Source: CAJQQY01 sp045106765 (GTDB lineage Bacteria; Bacteroidota; Bacteroidia; Chitinophagales; Saprospiraceae). From it: a DNA stretch of 64,000 bases. A model generated the notes under the pieces. The model made no database searches. It was given only the letters and a program-made list of their open reading frames with translations, and was not told where the DNA came from. The translations under genes and the position numbers were made by a program. Shown piece after piece: positions 1-8,606 of this stretch; positions within the stretch are counted from its first letter, which is position 1; each line of letters opens with the position of its first letter. The stretch lies in NCBI GenBank assembly GCA_045106765.1, contig JBGCFD010000005.1, positions 22,735 to 86,734 on the forward strand, given 5' to 3'.

Positions 1-20
1 TCAAAATTATTTTATAAATG

Positions 21-452
21 TTAATTACGCTCCAAATTAACTTTTACTTTTCTTAAAATATCTTTTGCTTGTTGATTAACAATCCCTTTAATTACACTTG
101 ATGCCATTCTAAATACACCTGTTAATTTAAAATCTAAATTAATAGTTAAATCACAACCTGTTCCATTTTTTTCTAAAAATAAACTCGCTTGGATAGGGAA
201 AATACTTTCAATAGTTTTAGCTGAAATCTTTTTATTTTTTTCAAAATCAATGACTTGATACGTTGTTTCTAATCGCCTTCCAGCGATTTTAGCGACTTCA
301 ATATATCGACTTCCTAATTGGATAGGTAAAGGATCTAGCATCACTACTTTTTCTAAAGCGGGAATATAATCTTTTCGATTTTCGACATCAACCAAATATT
401 TAAAAACGCTGTTGGTCGTCGCTTCAATCGAAATGCTTTGCTGAGTAGTCAT
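21..452 (-). CDS. SRPBCC (START-like) family protein
   Basis: A 143-residue protein with the layout of a small SRPBCC/polyketide-cyclase-like helix-grip domain. The N-terminal strand (ISIEATTNSVFKYLVDVEN) runs into a helix, alternating beta strands follow, and a long C-terminal helix closes the cavity (residues about 110-143). Such domains bind hydrophobic ligands or chaperone enzyme assembly; the ligand cannot be read from sequence. Its start lies 3 nt after the stop of the upstream VF530-like gene, so the two are probably translated together. It is the last gene seen in the cox-type minus-strand run. A second SRPBCC protein (CoxG-like, 7811-8353) opens the same run, so this may be a second accessory factor of the hydroxylase, but that is inference. 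Confidence 0.75.
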   Translation of the reverse strand: MTTQQSISIEATTNSVFKYLVDVENRKDYIPALEKVVMLDPLPIQLGSRYIEVAKIAGRRLETTYQVIDFEKNKKISAKTIESIFPIQASLFLEKNGTGCDLTINLDFKLTGVFRMASSVIKGIVNQQAKDILRKVKVNLERN

Positions 453-455
453 GGA

Positions 456-704
456 TTATTTTTTATAAAAATTAACGGTATCCAAATAAAGTTGCTCAAC
501 CTTCTCTCTTGCCCAAGGTGTTTTCCTTAAAAATTTCAAACTCGATTTGATAGAAGGATCATTATTAAAACAACGGATATTTATTTTTGTTCCAAGATGA
601 TCCCATCCATTTTTTTCTACTAAATATTCTAGGATGTCTTTTAGCTTTACTCCATGCAAAGGGTTGTTGGGTTGAGATTGAATGGGTTTATTTTTTTTAT
701 CCAT
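456..704 (-). CDS. VF530 family (DUF2132) DNA-binding-like protein
   Basis: A small protein of 82 residues from the chosen start. It matches what I know of the VF530/DUF2132 family: an LHGVKLKDILEYLVEKNGW core, a conserved RCFNNDPSIKSSLKFLRKTPW segment, and a C-terminal helix (AREKVEQLYL). Homologues are about 70-90 residues, all-helical, and described as DNA-binding, with unclear physiological role. An upstream ATG at 725 would add 7 residues but lies inside the strong hairpin at 721-772, so the ATG at 704 is preferred. It sits between the CoxE-like VWA gene and an SRPBCC gene, and its link to the hydroxylase cluster may be only co-transcription. Confidence 0.8.
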   Translation of the reverse strand: MDKKNKPIQSQPNNPLHGVKLKDILEYLVEKNGWDHLGTKINIRCFNNDPSIKSSLKFLRKTPWAREKVEQLYLDTVNFYKK

Positions 705-720
705 AAAATATTTTAATGAT

Positions 721-772
721 AACATCTTCCATGTTGTAGTCAGCTAAAGCTGGCTACAACATGGAAGATGTT
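721..772. repeat. Long palindromic hairpin element
   Basis: Two 25-bp arms (721-745 and 748-772) match at 24 of 25 positions around a 2-nt AA loop; the single difference would be a G-U pair in RNA. It lies between the stop of the VWA gene (785) and the start of the VF530-like gene. There is no T-run, so it could be a processing or attenuation hairpin or a REP-like mobile palindrome. The centre, CAGCTAAAGCTGGCTAC, recurs in degenerate form near 3699 and 28934. Confidence 0.8.
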
Positions 773-784
773 AATTGAGAAGTA

Positions 785-1957
785 TTAAAATTTAGGTTTG
801 TATTTTTTTTGTTTCAAATGTTTAACCACATTTTTCAATGACGCTAAATTATGCGCTGAAGTAAACACATCAATATAAGGCAGACAAATTTCCATTCCCT
901 TTGTCGAAGGTTTATAGTCAGGATTTCCAGCTAAAGGATTTAGCCAAATAACTCGATCACTTTTTTTATAAATGGATTTCATTGCATCTTCCAAAGCATC
1001 CAAATCTCCTGTGTCCCAACCATCACTCAATATAATTACGATCGAATCTTTGTTCAACATTCGACTCGCATATCTCTCATTAAATTGTTGCAACGACTCC
1101 CCTATCCGAGTTCCACCAGACCAATATGGAACTTGGTCAGCAAGGTTATGTAAAACTTTTTCATAATCGCCATCCTTCAAAACATTGCTTAATGAAACCA
1201 AGCGAGTACTAAAAACAAAAGTTCGTAATTGATGTACCGCCTGTTGAAAACTGTACATAAATTCAATTAAAAATTGGCTGTACAATTCCATCGATTTACT
1301 GACATCACAGATCAAAACCAAATTGACTTTTCGCTTTTGTTGTTCCTTAAAAAAAAACTGATTGATTTCTGCATCTTTACGAAGTGATTGGCGAATCGTT
1401 TTTTTAAGATCAATTTGTTTTTTAGAATTAGATCGGATATATCTTCGACTATATTTATTAGCCAATCGTTGGGAAATAATTTTTATAATTTCCAATAATT
1501 GTTTTTGTTCTCCCGTCAAAAAAGTGGAAAAATCTTTATTGCTAATCGCTTCGAATGCGCTGTAAGTTGAAATCTCTTTTTCTTCATCGATTCGTCCACC
1601 ATGCAACCATTTTTTTAAAACTTGAAGAGATGTTTTTTGATTAGCAGATTTTTGAGGTTGCAATTTTTTTTCTTCTTGCTCTTTTGTTTTGCTATCTTCT
1701 GCTTGAGAAAGCTCGGTCCAATATTGTTGGTACAATTCATCGAAGAGGACGAATTGTTTTCGGTTTTTTACTAAAATGGATTTGTACAAATTTTTCTGTT
1801 CGTCAAAACTAGTAGGAATAAATTGATGAAAAACTTCCAACAAATCACACTCTTCTCCTATCCCAACCACAAAATTATTGTCTCTTAAAAATCGACAGAA
1901 TTGAATGACGTGTGCAGGAAGATTAGTTTGTCTTTGGATTAAATTTTTCGTTTTCAT
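785..1957 (-). CDS. coxE: CoxE-like VWA domain protein
   Basis: A 390-residue protein with a C-terminal von Willebrand factor A domain. The MIDAS metal site is complete: DVSKS (D218-S222), the Thr of SGGTRIG (T283) and the Asp of LSDGWD (D312). The N-terminal half is charged and helical, as in the CoxE family, which works with a MoxR/CoxD ATPase to mature molybdenum hydroxylases; in carboxydotrophs CoxD/CoxE are needed to build the Cu-S-Mo centre. Its start abuts the stop of the MoxR gene at 1957, which indicates translational coupling. The VWA/MoxR pairing and the upstream hydroxylase genes support a maturation role here. What metal or sulfur step it would perform for a form-II enzyme is unknown. 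Confidence 0.85.
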   Translation of the reverse strand: MKTKNLIQRQTNLPAHVIQFCRFLRDNNFVVGIGEECDLLEVFHQFIPTSFDEQKNLYKSILVKNRKQFVLFDELYQQYWTELSQAEDSKTKEQEEKKLQPQKSANQKTSLQVLKKWLHGGRIDEEKEISTYSAFEAISNKDFSTFLTGEQKQLLEIIKIISQRLANKYSRRYIRSNSKKQIDLKKTIRQSLRKDAEINQFFFKEQQKRKVNLVLICDVSKSMELYSQFLIEFMYSFQQAVHQLRTFVFSTRLVSLSNVLKDGDYEKVLHNLADQVPYWSGGTRIGESLQQFNERYASRMLNKDSIVIILSDGWDTGDLDALEDAMKSIYKKSDRVIWLNPLAGNPDYKPSTKGMEICLPYIDVFTSAHNLASLKNVVKHLKQKKYKPKF

Positions 1958-2853
1958 TAACCCATTTTTGAAGTGACACCAACTTTTTCTAGCAATTCAG
2001 AAAGTGACATTTGAGTATCTCGGATATCTTGCCAATCTTTTAAAATTACGCCTAAAGTTGATTCGACAATATCTTTTTCCAAATGATCAATATGCATCGA
2101 ACTCAATGCTGTGGCCCAATCAATTGTTTCAGCAATGCCTGGTAATTTTTCTAATTTCATTTCTCGAACTTCTTTCATGAAATGACAAATCTGATTGGCT
2201 AGTTTCTCATTGATATTTGGCAATTTTGATTGTACAATTTCTAATTCTTTTTCAAAAGTAGGATAATCAATCCAAAGGTAAAGGCATCTTCTTCTCAAAG
2301 CTTCTGATAATTCTCGCACTCGATTACTGGTGATAATGACGAAAGGAATTGACTTTGCTTTTCGAGTACCGACTTCGGGAATCGTAATTTGCCAATCTGA
2401 TAATAACTCTAAAAAGAAACTTTCAAATTCCTCATCTGCTCGATCTATTTCATCAATTAATAATACTTGTGATTCTTCTGCCATAATTGATTTTAGTAAA
2501 GGTCTTTCCATCAAAAAATCATCACTAAAAATTGTTTCTTCTTTTTCATTATAAGATAAATCAGCTTGCTCATTCATTTTTAGATAGAGCAATTGCTTTT
2601 GATAATTCCATTCATAAATCGCTTGGTTAGCATCGAGTCCTTCGTAACATTGGAGACGAATTAAATTTGTGTTGAGTGCCTTACTCATCACTTTTGCAAT
2701 CTCGGTTTTCCCAACTCCTGCTGGTCCCTCGATGAGTAATGGTTTTTTTAAAAACATTGATAGATGGATGGACATGGCTATGGCATCATCGGAGATGTAG
2801 TTTTGTTCGAGGAGGAGATTTTTTATATCGTTAATGGATTTGTTCTTTTCCAT
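1957..2853 (-). CDS. coxD: MoxR family AAA+ ATPase (CoxD-like)
   Basis: A 298-residue MoxR/CoxD-type AAA+ ATPase. Walker A is GPAGVGKT (residues 43-50), Walker B LLIDEID (131-137), sensor 1 is near FVIITSN, and an arginine-rich ALRRRCLY segment fits the arginine finger/sensor region. MoxR proteins act as chaperone-like ATPases with VWA partners to insert cofactors or remodel protein complexes. Here the partner is the overlapping CoxE-like gene downstream, and the likely client is the CoxSLM hydroxylase upstream. A lipoprotein gene ends 7 nt before this start, so this pair may be read through from it. Length is normal for the family. Confidence 0.88.
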   Translation of the reverse strand: MEKNKSINDIKNLLLEQNYISDDAIAMSIHLSMFLKKPLLIEGPAGVGKTEIAKVMSKALNTNLIRLQCYEGLDANQAIYEWNYQKQLLYLKMNEQADLSYNEKEETIFSDDFLMERPLLKSIMAEESQVLLIDEIDRADEEFESFFLELLSDWQITIPEVGTRKAKSIPFVIITSNRVRELSEALRRRCLYLWIDYPTFEKELEIVQSKLPNINEKLANQICHFMKEVREMKLEKLPGIAETIDWATALSSMHIDHLEKDIVESTLGVILKDWQDIRDTQMSLSELLEKVGVTSKMG

Positions 2854-2860
2854 CGTTTAT

Positions 2861-3655
2861 TTATATTTTTTTAAATTGAAAATATTCCCATTTATTATTG
2901 AATAAAACCTTAGTTTGAAATTCATTTTGCTTCGCATTTATAATAAATCCCCAAAATGGAATACCAATCATTTCTTTCGAATTATTTAAAGCGATAAAGG
3001 GGTAATAGGTATCTAGTTGATATTCAATTGGGGCATTCCCAATTTCAATACCTTTTTCATTCCATAAAGTAAATTTAGATATACAATCTTTATAGTCTTT
3101 TAATTCTTGAATTTTAATAATTAAGCTATCATAGTTTTGACTTTTTAAGAAATCCCCTTTTATAGAATACTTTTGGTTATAAAAATTTTGATGAGTAATA
3201 ATATTTTGTTTCGAGGAATCCAATTTGAAGTAAGTTAATGTATCATTTAAATGTGATAATTTAAGTAATACAATATTTTCTTTTATTTCATAATTTTCTA
3301 AGTAAGCTTCCCTTCTTATTTCTGTTTCTTGATTACAATAATCAATATCTCTTCTTGCTATAAATACCCATTTACCATTTTCTAACTTGTGCAATTTTCC
3401 TGCTCCACTAAATGCTTGTGGAGAGTCAATTGCAAAAACCATTTTCTCATCCCAAGTTGGATTTGAAAACCAAATTAGTTCTGAATATTTATTCTTTTCT
3501 TTTAGTTTATTGAATGGCAAATTAGGATTTGCAAAAATTGAATTTTCAGAAATGTATGCTTTATTCTTAATTCCTTCCATAAATACCTTTTCGTTCTCAC
3601 AACTAAAAATGGTAATAGTGAATAATAAAATTATGAATTTTAGAAGTCTTTCCAT
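2861..3655 (-). CDS. Hypothetical lipoprotein inside the cox-type cluster
   Basis: A 264-residue protein not recognised as a known family. It starts with a short lipoprotein signal (LLKFIILLFTITIFSC, lipidated Cys19), and the mature part is rich in beta-strand-like stretches, Lys and Asn, with no evident catalytic motif. It is placed between coxM-like and moxR-like genes, in the same orientation, and ends 7 nt before moxR. A hairpin (3724-3757) and a REP-like fragment separate it from coxM. This suggests an insertion into an older cox cluster or a separate transcription unit that now drives moxR-coxE. No link with hydroxylase function can be shown from sequence. Confidence 0.7.
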   Translation of the reverse strand: MERLLKFIILLFTITIFSCENEKVFMEGIKNKAYISENSIFANPNLPFNKLKEKNKYSELIWFSNPTWDEKMVFAIDSPQAFSGAGKLHKLENGKWVFIARRDIDYCNQETEIRREAYLENYEIKENIVLLKLSHLNDTLTYFKLDSSKQNIITHQNFYNQKYSIKGDFLKSQNYDSLIIKIQELKDYKDCISKFTLWNEKGIEIGNAPIEYQLDTYYPFIALNNSKEMIGIPFWGFIINAKQNEFQTKVLFNNKWEYFQFKKI

Positions 3656-3697
3656 TTTTTAGATATTTCTTTTTTCCTAGAATTTAATTATTTTTCA

Positions 3698-3757
3698 GGT
3701 CAGCTAAAGCGGACTACCACGTGATAAGCCTGTCAGCAAAAATACTGACAGGCTTAT
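3698..3757. repeat. REP-like fragment followed by a 13-bp hairpin
   Basis: GTCAGCTAAAGCGGACTACC (3699-3718) resembles the centre of the 721-772 palindrome. Next to it, 13-bp perfect arms (724-736 and 745-757 of the 3 kb block: GATAAGCCTGTCAG and its complement) enclose an 8-nt loop. The hairpin follows the stop of the coxM-like gene, read on the minus strand, but only a TTTT run on the plus side is present, so terminator activity is uncertain. Confidence 0.6.
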
Positions 3758-3791
3758 ACTTTTGTAACAATACTTTTACGTAATTGTTTTT

Positions 3792-4634
3792 TTACATCAA
3801 TTTTTTCAACGCACGTTTCACATAAACATGAGCCAAATGCGTTCGGTATTTTTGCGAAGCGTAATGATCACTCATCACTTCGATTCCTTCGGTTACATTT
3901 TGAACAGCTGCTTCGATACTTTCAGTAGTTAATGCTTGACCAACTAATGCTTTTTCGACATTCATTGCTCGGTAAGCAGCTTCACCTACTCCTGTCATTC
4001 CGATACGGACAGATTTAACTACTCCGCCGTCCATCTCGATCCCAACTGCAACTCCAACGATGGCAAATCGAGAAGCAGGTTGTTTAAATTTCACATAAGT
4101 AGAATGACGATTCGAGGCCATTTTGGGAATTCGAACAGCTGTGATAATTTCACCTTCGGCTAGAGCTGTTTCATAAAATCCTTTGAAAAATTGATCGATG
4201 TCAACTTCTCGTTTTCCATCTTTTCCTTGGATGACTACATTTGCATCGCATGCTAGTAAAACTGCTGGCCAATCGGCAGCAGGATCTGCATGTGCCATAC
4301 TTCCACCAATCGTTCCAAAATTTCGAACTTGGATGTCTCCAATTTCTTTGGCTGCTTGGGTTATCATTGGTGCATGTTCTGCCAATGATGTATCTGTTGC
4401 AATCGAAGCATGTGTCGCTCCACCACCAATAGTAATGGAATTCTCATTATCCCGAATTACTTTGAGGCTTTCTATTTTGGAAATATCAACTAGAGATCCA
4501 GGTGCATTTAATCGCAACTTTAAAGTTGGAATCAAACTATGACCACCTCCCAAAATTTGAGCATCATCTCCCAAAAGTGAAATGGCTTCATCTACAGAAG
4601 TGGCTTTTTTATATTCAAATGAATTTGGTATCAT
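3792..4634 (-). CDS. coxM: FAD-binding subunit of xanthine dehydrogenase/CODH-type hydroxylase (CoxM)
   Basis: A 280-residue medium subunit of a molybdenum hydroxylase. It carries both FAD-pyrophosphate motifs of the family: GGGHSLIP (residues 29-36), followed by LKLR, and TIGGSMAHADPAADWPA (about 108-124). The C-terminal third is the CO dehydrogenase flavoprotein C-terminal domain. It passes electrons from the 2Fe-2S subunit to quinone or another acceptor. Length (about 280-290) is normal. It follows the large subunit gene by about 160 nt in the order S-L-M rather than the classical M-S-L. The acceptor and true substrate are unknown. Confidence 0.9.
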   Translation of the reverse strand: MIPNSFEYKKATSVDEAISLLGDDAQILGGGHSLIPTLKLRLNAPGSLVDISKIESLKVIRDNENSITIGGGATHASIATDTSLAEHAPMITQAAKEIGDIQVRNFGTIGGSMAHADPAADWPAVLLACDANVVIQGKDGKREVDIDQFFKGFYETALAEGEIITAVRIPKMASNRHSTYVKFKQPASRFAIVGVAVGIEMDGGVVKSVRIGMTGVGEAAYRAMNVEKALVGQALTTESIEAAVQNVTEGIEVMSDHYASQKYRTHLAHVYVKRALKKLM

Positions 4635-4795
4635 TTTGAGTTAAATTTTATTGTTTGGTTTTTAGAAAATCCTGTTTTTTAAGTCAATCGAAAATGAAAA
4701 TCAACACTTCTTTCAATAGTTTTTGATTACCATTTTAAATTGATAACAGGGTTTTTCTAAGAACGTAATTTTTTAAAAAAATAAGTTTTGAAAAA

Positions 4796-7162
4796 CTATC
4801 CCTGCATTGCGGTCCACACTCGTTCAGGCGTCATCGGCATTTTAATGTCTTTGACTTTATGTCCACCTTTCCAAAGTGCATCCATAACTGCATTGACAAC
4901 TGCTGGCGTCGAACCAATACAACCTGCCTCTCCTGCACCTTTTACTCCAAGTGGATTGTGCGGGCAAGGCGTTACGGTCCGGTCTATTTCAAAACTTGGA
5001 AAATCATCAGCACGAGGCATACAATAATCCATATAACTTCCATTGATTAATTGACCTGTCTCATCATAGATCGCTCCTTCCAACATGGCTTGCCCAATTC
5101 CTTGAGCGAGCCCTCCGTGAATTTGTCCGTCTACAATCATAGGATTAATTACATTTCCAACATCATCAACTGCGATGAATCGTTTCAGTTTGGTATGTCC
5201 TGTTTCTCTATCAATTTCGACAATCGCAACATGTGCTCCAAATGGATAAGTGAAATTCGCAGGATCATAAAAACTACTAAAATCCAAACCAGGTTCTAAA
5301 CCTTCTGGATAATTATGCGGTACATAAGCTGTCAAAGAAACATCTCCAAATCCGACTGATTTGTCAGTTCCTTTTACGGTCCATTTTCCTTCCGCATAAT
5401 CCAAGTCATCGGCTGATGCTTCTAACAAATGTGCTGCGATTTTTGCGCCTTTTTCCAAAACCTTATCTATAGATTTGACTATCGCACTTCCTCCTACCGC
5501 TAAACTTCTAGAACCATAAGTACCCATTCCAAACGCGACACTATCAGAGTCTCCATGAATAATTTCTACATCTTCTAAAGCGATTCCCATTCGATCCGCA
5601 ACCACTTGAGCAAAAGTAGTTTCGTGACCTTGACCATGCGAATGTGATCCGGTGTAGACACTTACTTTTCCAGTTGGCTGCACTCGAACTTGTGCTGACT
5701 CAAAAAGACCTGCTCTTGCTCCCAATGCTCCAACTACTGCCGAAGGTGCAATTCCACATGCTTCGATATAAGTTGAAAATCCTATTCCTAAAAGTTTTCC
5801 ATCAGCTTGATTTTTTTGCTCTTCTCGGAAGGCTTCGTAACCAACCATTTCTAACGCTCGATTCAAAACTGGTGCATAATTACCACTATCATATTGCAAC
5901 GCCACTTGAGTGACATATCCTTCTTTTTCAACTCCATCAAATGGTTCGATAAAGTTTTTCAAACGTAATTCGGCTGGATCCATATCCATTTCTAAAGCTG
6001 CCAAATCAATCAACCTTTCCAAAAGAAAAGTTGCCTCAGGTCGACCTGCTCCTCGATAAGCATCAACTGCATTCGTATGAGTAAACGTAGCGGTTACATC
6101 CACATTTATTTTTGGCGTAGTATATAATCCTTGAAGTAAAGTCCCGTGCAAATAAGTTGGAACTGCTGGCGCAAAAGTGGAAAGGTATGCTCCCATATTG
6201 GCAAAAGTATTTGCTTGAAGTGCAACTATTTTTCCATCTGCATCAAAACCCATTTTGGCATTAGTCACATGATCTCGACCATGTGCATCTGTCAAAAATG
6301 CTTCACTTCTATCACTCGTCCATTTGATTGGAAGTTCTATTTGTTTTGAACACCAAATGACTAATGCCTCTTCGATATAATGGAAAATTTTACTTCCAAA
6401 TCCTCCCCCAACATCTGGTCCAACTACTCGCACTTTATGTTCTGGCAAACCTAGAACAAATGCACACATCAACAATCGAGTCAAGTGCGGATTTTGCGTA
6501 GATGTATATAAGGTGTATTTATCATAAGCCGTATCATAATGGCCAATAGCACTCCGAGGCTCCATTGCGTTTGGAACAACTCTTTGATTGACAAAATCCA
6601 ATTCCGTTACATGTGCTGCAGAAGCAAGTGCTGCTGCAACTTCTTCTTTTGGATTTCCTAATTGCCAATCAAAGGCAGTATTATTTGGTGCATCTGCATG
6701 AACTAAAGGTGCACCTGCTTGAGCGGCTGCCTTTGGATCAGTAACTGCATCGTGAATATCATAATCAACATCTATTAATTCAGCAGCATCTTTTGCATTA
6801 GCTCTTGTTGCGGCGATCACTATCGCAACTCCATCTCCTACATGCCTTACTTTTTTTCTAACTAAAAGAGGATGTGGAGGTTCTTTCATGGTGTCCCCAT
6901 TTTTAAAATCTACTTGCCATCCACAAGGTACTCCTGCAATCGCCTCTGGAATATCTGAACCAGTAAAAACTGCCACTACTCCTTCTGCACTTTTTGCCGC
7001 ATCTGTATTTATTGAATTGACCGTCGCATGTGCGTACGGACTTCGGAGGATATATGCATAGACCATTCCTGGCATTTTTATATCATCCGTATATTTTCCT
7101 TGACCTGTAAGGAATCGTTTGTCTTCGACTCGTTTTACAGACTTTCCTATATATTTTGTCAT
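4796..7162 (-). CDS. coxL: Molybdopterin-binding large subunit, form-II CoxL-like
   Basis: A 788-residue molybdopterin-binding subunit of the xanthine dehydrogenase family. The active-site loop is AYRGAGR (A368-R374), which defines form-II (putative) CODH; true form-I CoxL has AYxCSFR with the Cu-binding cysteine, and that Cys is absent here. The molybdenum-proximal loop GPDVGGGFGSK and the catalytic Glu in GAGEAG (E745) are intact. The enzyme probably hydroxylates a small organic or aromatic/aldehyde-like substrate with water as oxygen donor; CO oxidation by form II is disputed. Neighbours coxS and coxM give a full SLM heterotrimer, and coxG-, coxD- and coxE-like genes supply maturation. No XdhC/CoxF or molybdenum-cofactor gene is in view. 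Confidence 0.93.
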   Translation of the reverse strand: MTKYIGKSVKRVEDKRFLTGQGKYTDDIKMPGMVYAYILRSPYAHATVNSINTDAAKSAEGVVAVFTGSDIPEAIAGVPCGWQVDFKNGDTMKEPPHPLLVRKKVRHVGDGVAIVIAATRANAKDAAELIDVDYDIHDAVTDPKAAAQAGAPLVHADAPNNTAFDWQLGNPKEEVAAALASAAHVTELDFVNQRVVPNAMEPRSAIGHYDTAYDKYTLYTSTQNPHLTRLLMCAFVLGLPEHKVRVVGPDVGGGFGSKIFHYIEEALVIWCSKQIELPIKWTSDRSEAFLTDAHGRDHVTNAKMGFDADGKIVALQANTFANMGAYLSTFAPAVPTYLHGTLLQGLYTTPKINVDVTATFTHTNAVDAYRGAGRPEATFLLERLIDLAALEMDMDPAELRLKNFIEPFDGVEKEGYVTQVALQYDSGNYAPVLNRALEMVGYEAFREEQKNQADGKLLGIGFSTYIEACGIAPSAVVGALGARAGLFESAQVRVQPTGKVSVYTGSHSHGQGHETTFAQVVADRMGIALEDVEIIHGDSDSVAFGMGTYGSRSLAVGGSAIVKSIDKVLEKGAKIAAHLLEASADDLDYAEGKWTVKGTDKSVGFGDVSLTAYVPHNYPEGLEPGLDFSSFYDPANFTYPFGAHVAIVEIDRETGHTKLKRFIAVDDVGNVINPMIVDGQIHGGLAQGIGQAMLEGAIYDETGQLINGSYMDYCMPRADDFPSFEIDRTVTPCPHNPLGVKGAGEAGCIGSTPAVVNAVMDALWKGGHKVKDIKMPMTPERVWTAMQG

Positions 7163-7276
7163 GATTTTTTTATTTAATTGTTTCTATTCTTTGTTTTGGA
7201 AAAAATTGATTTGGCTTTTCAATCAAAATATAATTATCAACTTTTTATCTCAAATTGACTTTTCTCTTTTGATGAA

Positions 7277-7753
7277 CTAAACTGCCTCATTCATTTTTTT
7301 GGCCGCATATTGAATTGATCTTACAATATTATGGTAGCCCGTACATCTACAAAAATTACCTTCGAGTGCTTCCCTAATTTCTTGCTCACTTGGATTAGGA
7401 TTAGTTTTCAAAAAATCTGTAGCAGTCATCATCATTCCTGGTGTACAAAAACCACATTGTAATCCATGCTCTTCTTTGAAGCCTTCCTGAATAGGATGTA
7501 AATTTCCGTTAGTCGCAAGTCCTTCAACAGTTGTTACTTCACATCCATCTGCTTGAACCGCAAGCATTGTACATGATTTTACTGCTTTACCATCTAGATG
7601 AACAGTACATGCTCCACAACTACTTGTGTCGCAACCTATATGCGTACCCGTCATGGATAAATCTTCTCGAAGATAATCAGACAGTAAAGTCCTAGATTCT
7701 ACCTCTCCGTTACATTGTTTTCCATTGACTTTGACCGATATTTTATTTGCCAT
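7277..7753 (-). CDS. coxS: 2Fe-2S small subunit of molybdenum hydroxylase (CoxS)
   Basis: A 158-residue iron-sulfur subunit. The N-terminal plant-ferredoxin-like domain carries C41, C46, C49 and C61 (GCDTSSCGAC plus a later Cys) for one 2Fe-2S cluster. The C-terminal helical domain carries C100, C103, C135 and C137 (QCGFCTPGM and NFCRCTGYHNI) for the molybdenum-proximal cluster. All eight ligands are present. It relays electrons from the Mo site in CoxL to FAD in CoxM. It lies directly upstream of coxL and about 57 nt after the CoxG-like gene, fitting one operon. Length matches the family. Confidence 0.95.
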   Translation of the reverse strand: MANKISVKVNGKQCNGEVESRTLLSDYLREDLSMTGTHIGCDTSSCGACTVHLDGKAVKSCTMLAVQADGCEVTTVEGLATNGNLHPIQEGFKEEHGLQCGFCTPGMMMTATDFLKTNPNPSEQEIREALEGNFCRCTGYHNIVRSIQYAAKKMNEAV

Positions 7754-7810
7754 AGTGAAAAAGGTTTTAGAGTTAAAAAATTGTAATCTTAGTTATGTAT
7801 TATGATTAGG

Positions 7811-8353
7811 TTATGAAATTGGATTAATTTCTGGATCAGTTGAGTCTTTTGACTCTGGAGGCTTGATTGTATCTTCTGATTGAATTGGCTCTTCCGATTT
7901 AATCGTTTGTCTATTTTCTTCGATATGTTTTTCCAAGGCTGAAAAAACTTCTTTGGTGATAACATTCGCCACTCCTGACAATACTCGTTGTCCAGTTCGG
8001 GCAATGACTCCTGACAAATTTGCTTTTCCATCAAAAGCAAGCGCAGCAATCCCTCCTTCTTTTTCATCAATATTCATTTGAACGGAAACATGAGCATTTC
8101 CTATTCTACTCAGTTGCTCCATCTTAATGACAAAAGATGCAGGTTGATTTTTATCAACTACTTTTAATTTACCCGTAAATGATGCTTTGACTGGACCTAT
8201 TTTTATTTCAGAAACAGATTTGAATTGATCTTCTCCTAATGTTTCTAATCGAGATACTCCTGGAGTTATTTTAGCTAAAACAATTGGATCCATCAGGTAG
8301 GTCCATAATTGTTCTCTAGATACTTTAAAGTTATGATTGCCTTTTACTTCCAT
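7811..8353 (-). CDS. coxG: CoxG family SRPBCC protein
   Basis: A 180-residue protein with an N-terminal CoxG/SRPBCC domain (about residues 1-150): it opens MEVKGNHNFKVSREQLWTYL, has the GVSRLETLG and EIKIGPVKASFTGKLKV strands, and ends in a long helix (TGQRVLSGVANVITKEVFSAL). The last 30 residues are low-complexity Ser/Glu/Pro. CoxG proteins are thought to anchor CO dehydrogenase to the membrane or help assembly. It is the first gene of the S-L-M operon here, with a 250-nt spacer upstream that probably holds the promoter. Confidence 0.88.
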   Translation of the reverse strand: MEVKGNHNFKVSREQLWTYLMDPIVLAKITPGVSRLETLGEDQFKSVSEIKIGPVKASFTGKLKVVDKNQPASFVIKMEQLSRIGNAHVSVQMNIDEKEGGIAALAFDGKANLSGVIARTGQRVLSGVANVITKEVFSALEKHIEENRQTIKSEEPIQSEDTIKPPESKDSTDPEINPIS

Positions 8354-8606
8354 GCTTCTCAGTTGTTTATTTTGTATAAGATTGCCAAATAAACAAATTT
8401 CTCTGCCAATTCCAATTAATCTGATTATATGTTTTGAATAAACTTATGTAAATAAAATAAAGATGGGAAATGTGAAGGTTAAGCTATTTCTAAACTCGGA
8501 AATGGTTCTTTTTTTCAAGGAAAATTTGTTGCCAATACTCCTTTGTAGATTAGATTTTTAATTTGAGCAAAGCAACTATTAAAGAATAAGATTAAAATTG
8601 TAAATC

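Noticed and set aside
4788..6349. Several plus-strand ORFs opposite the CoxL gene
   Set aside because: Antisense shadows; the CoxL frame carries complete family motifs.
4796..7162. True aerobic CO dehydrogenase
   Set aside because: The active-site loop is AYRGAGR, lacking the Cu-binding cysteine of form I (AYxCSFR).
7789..8070. 93-residue ORF in the CoxG-like gene
   Set aside because: Shadow frame of the CoxG-like gene on the same strand.
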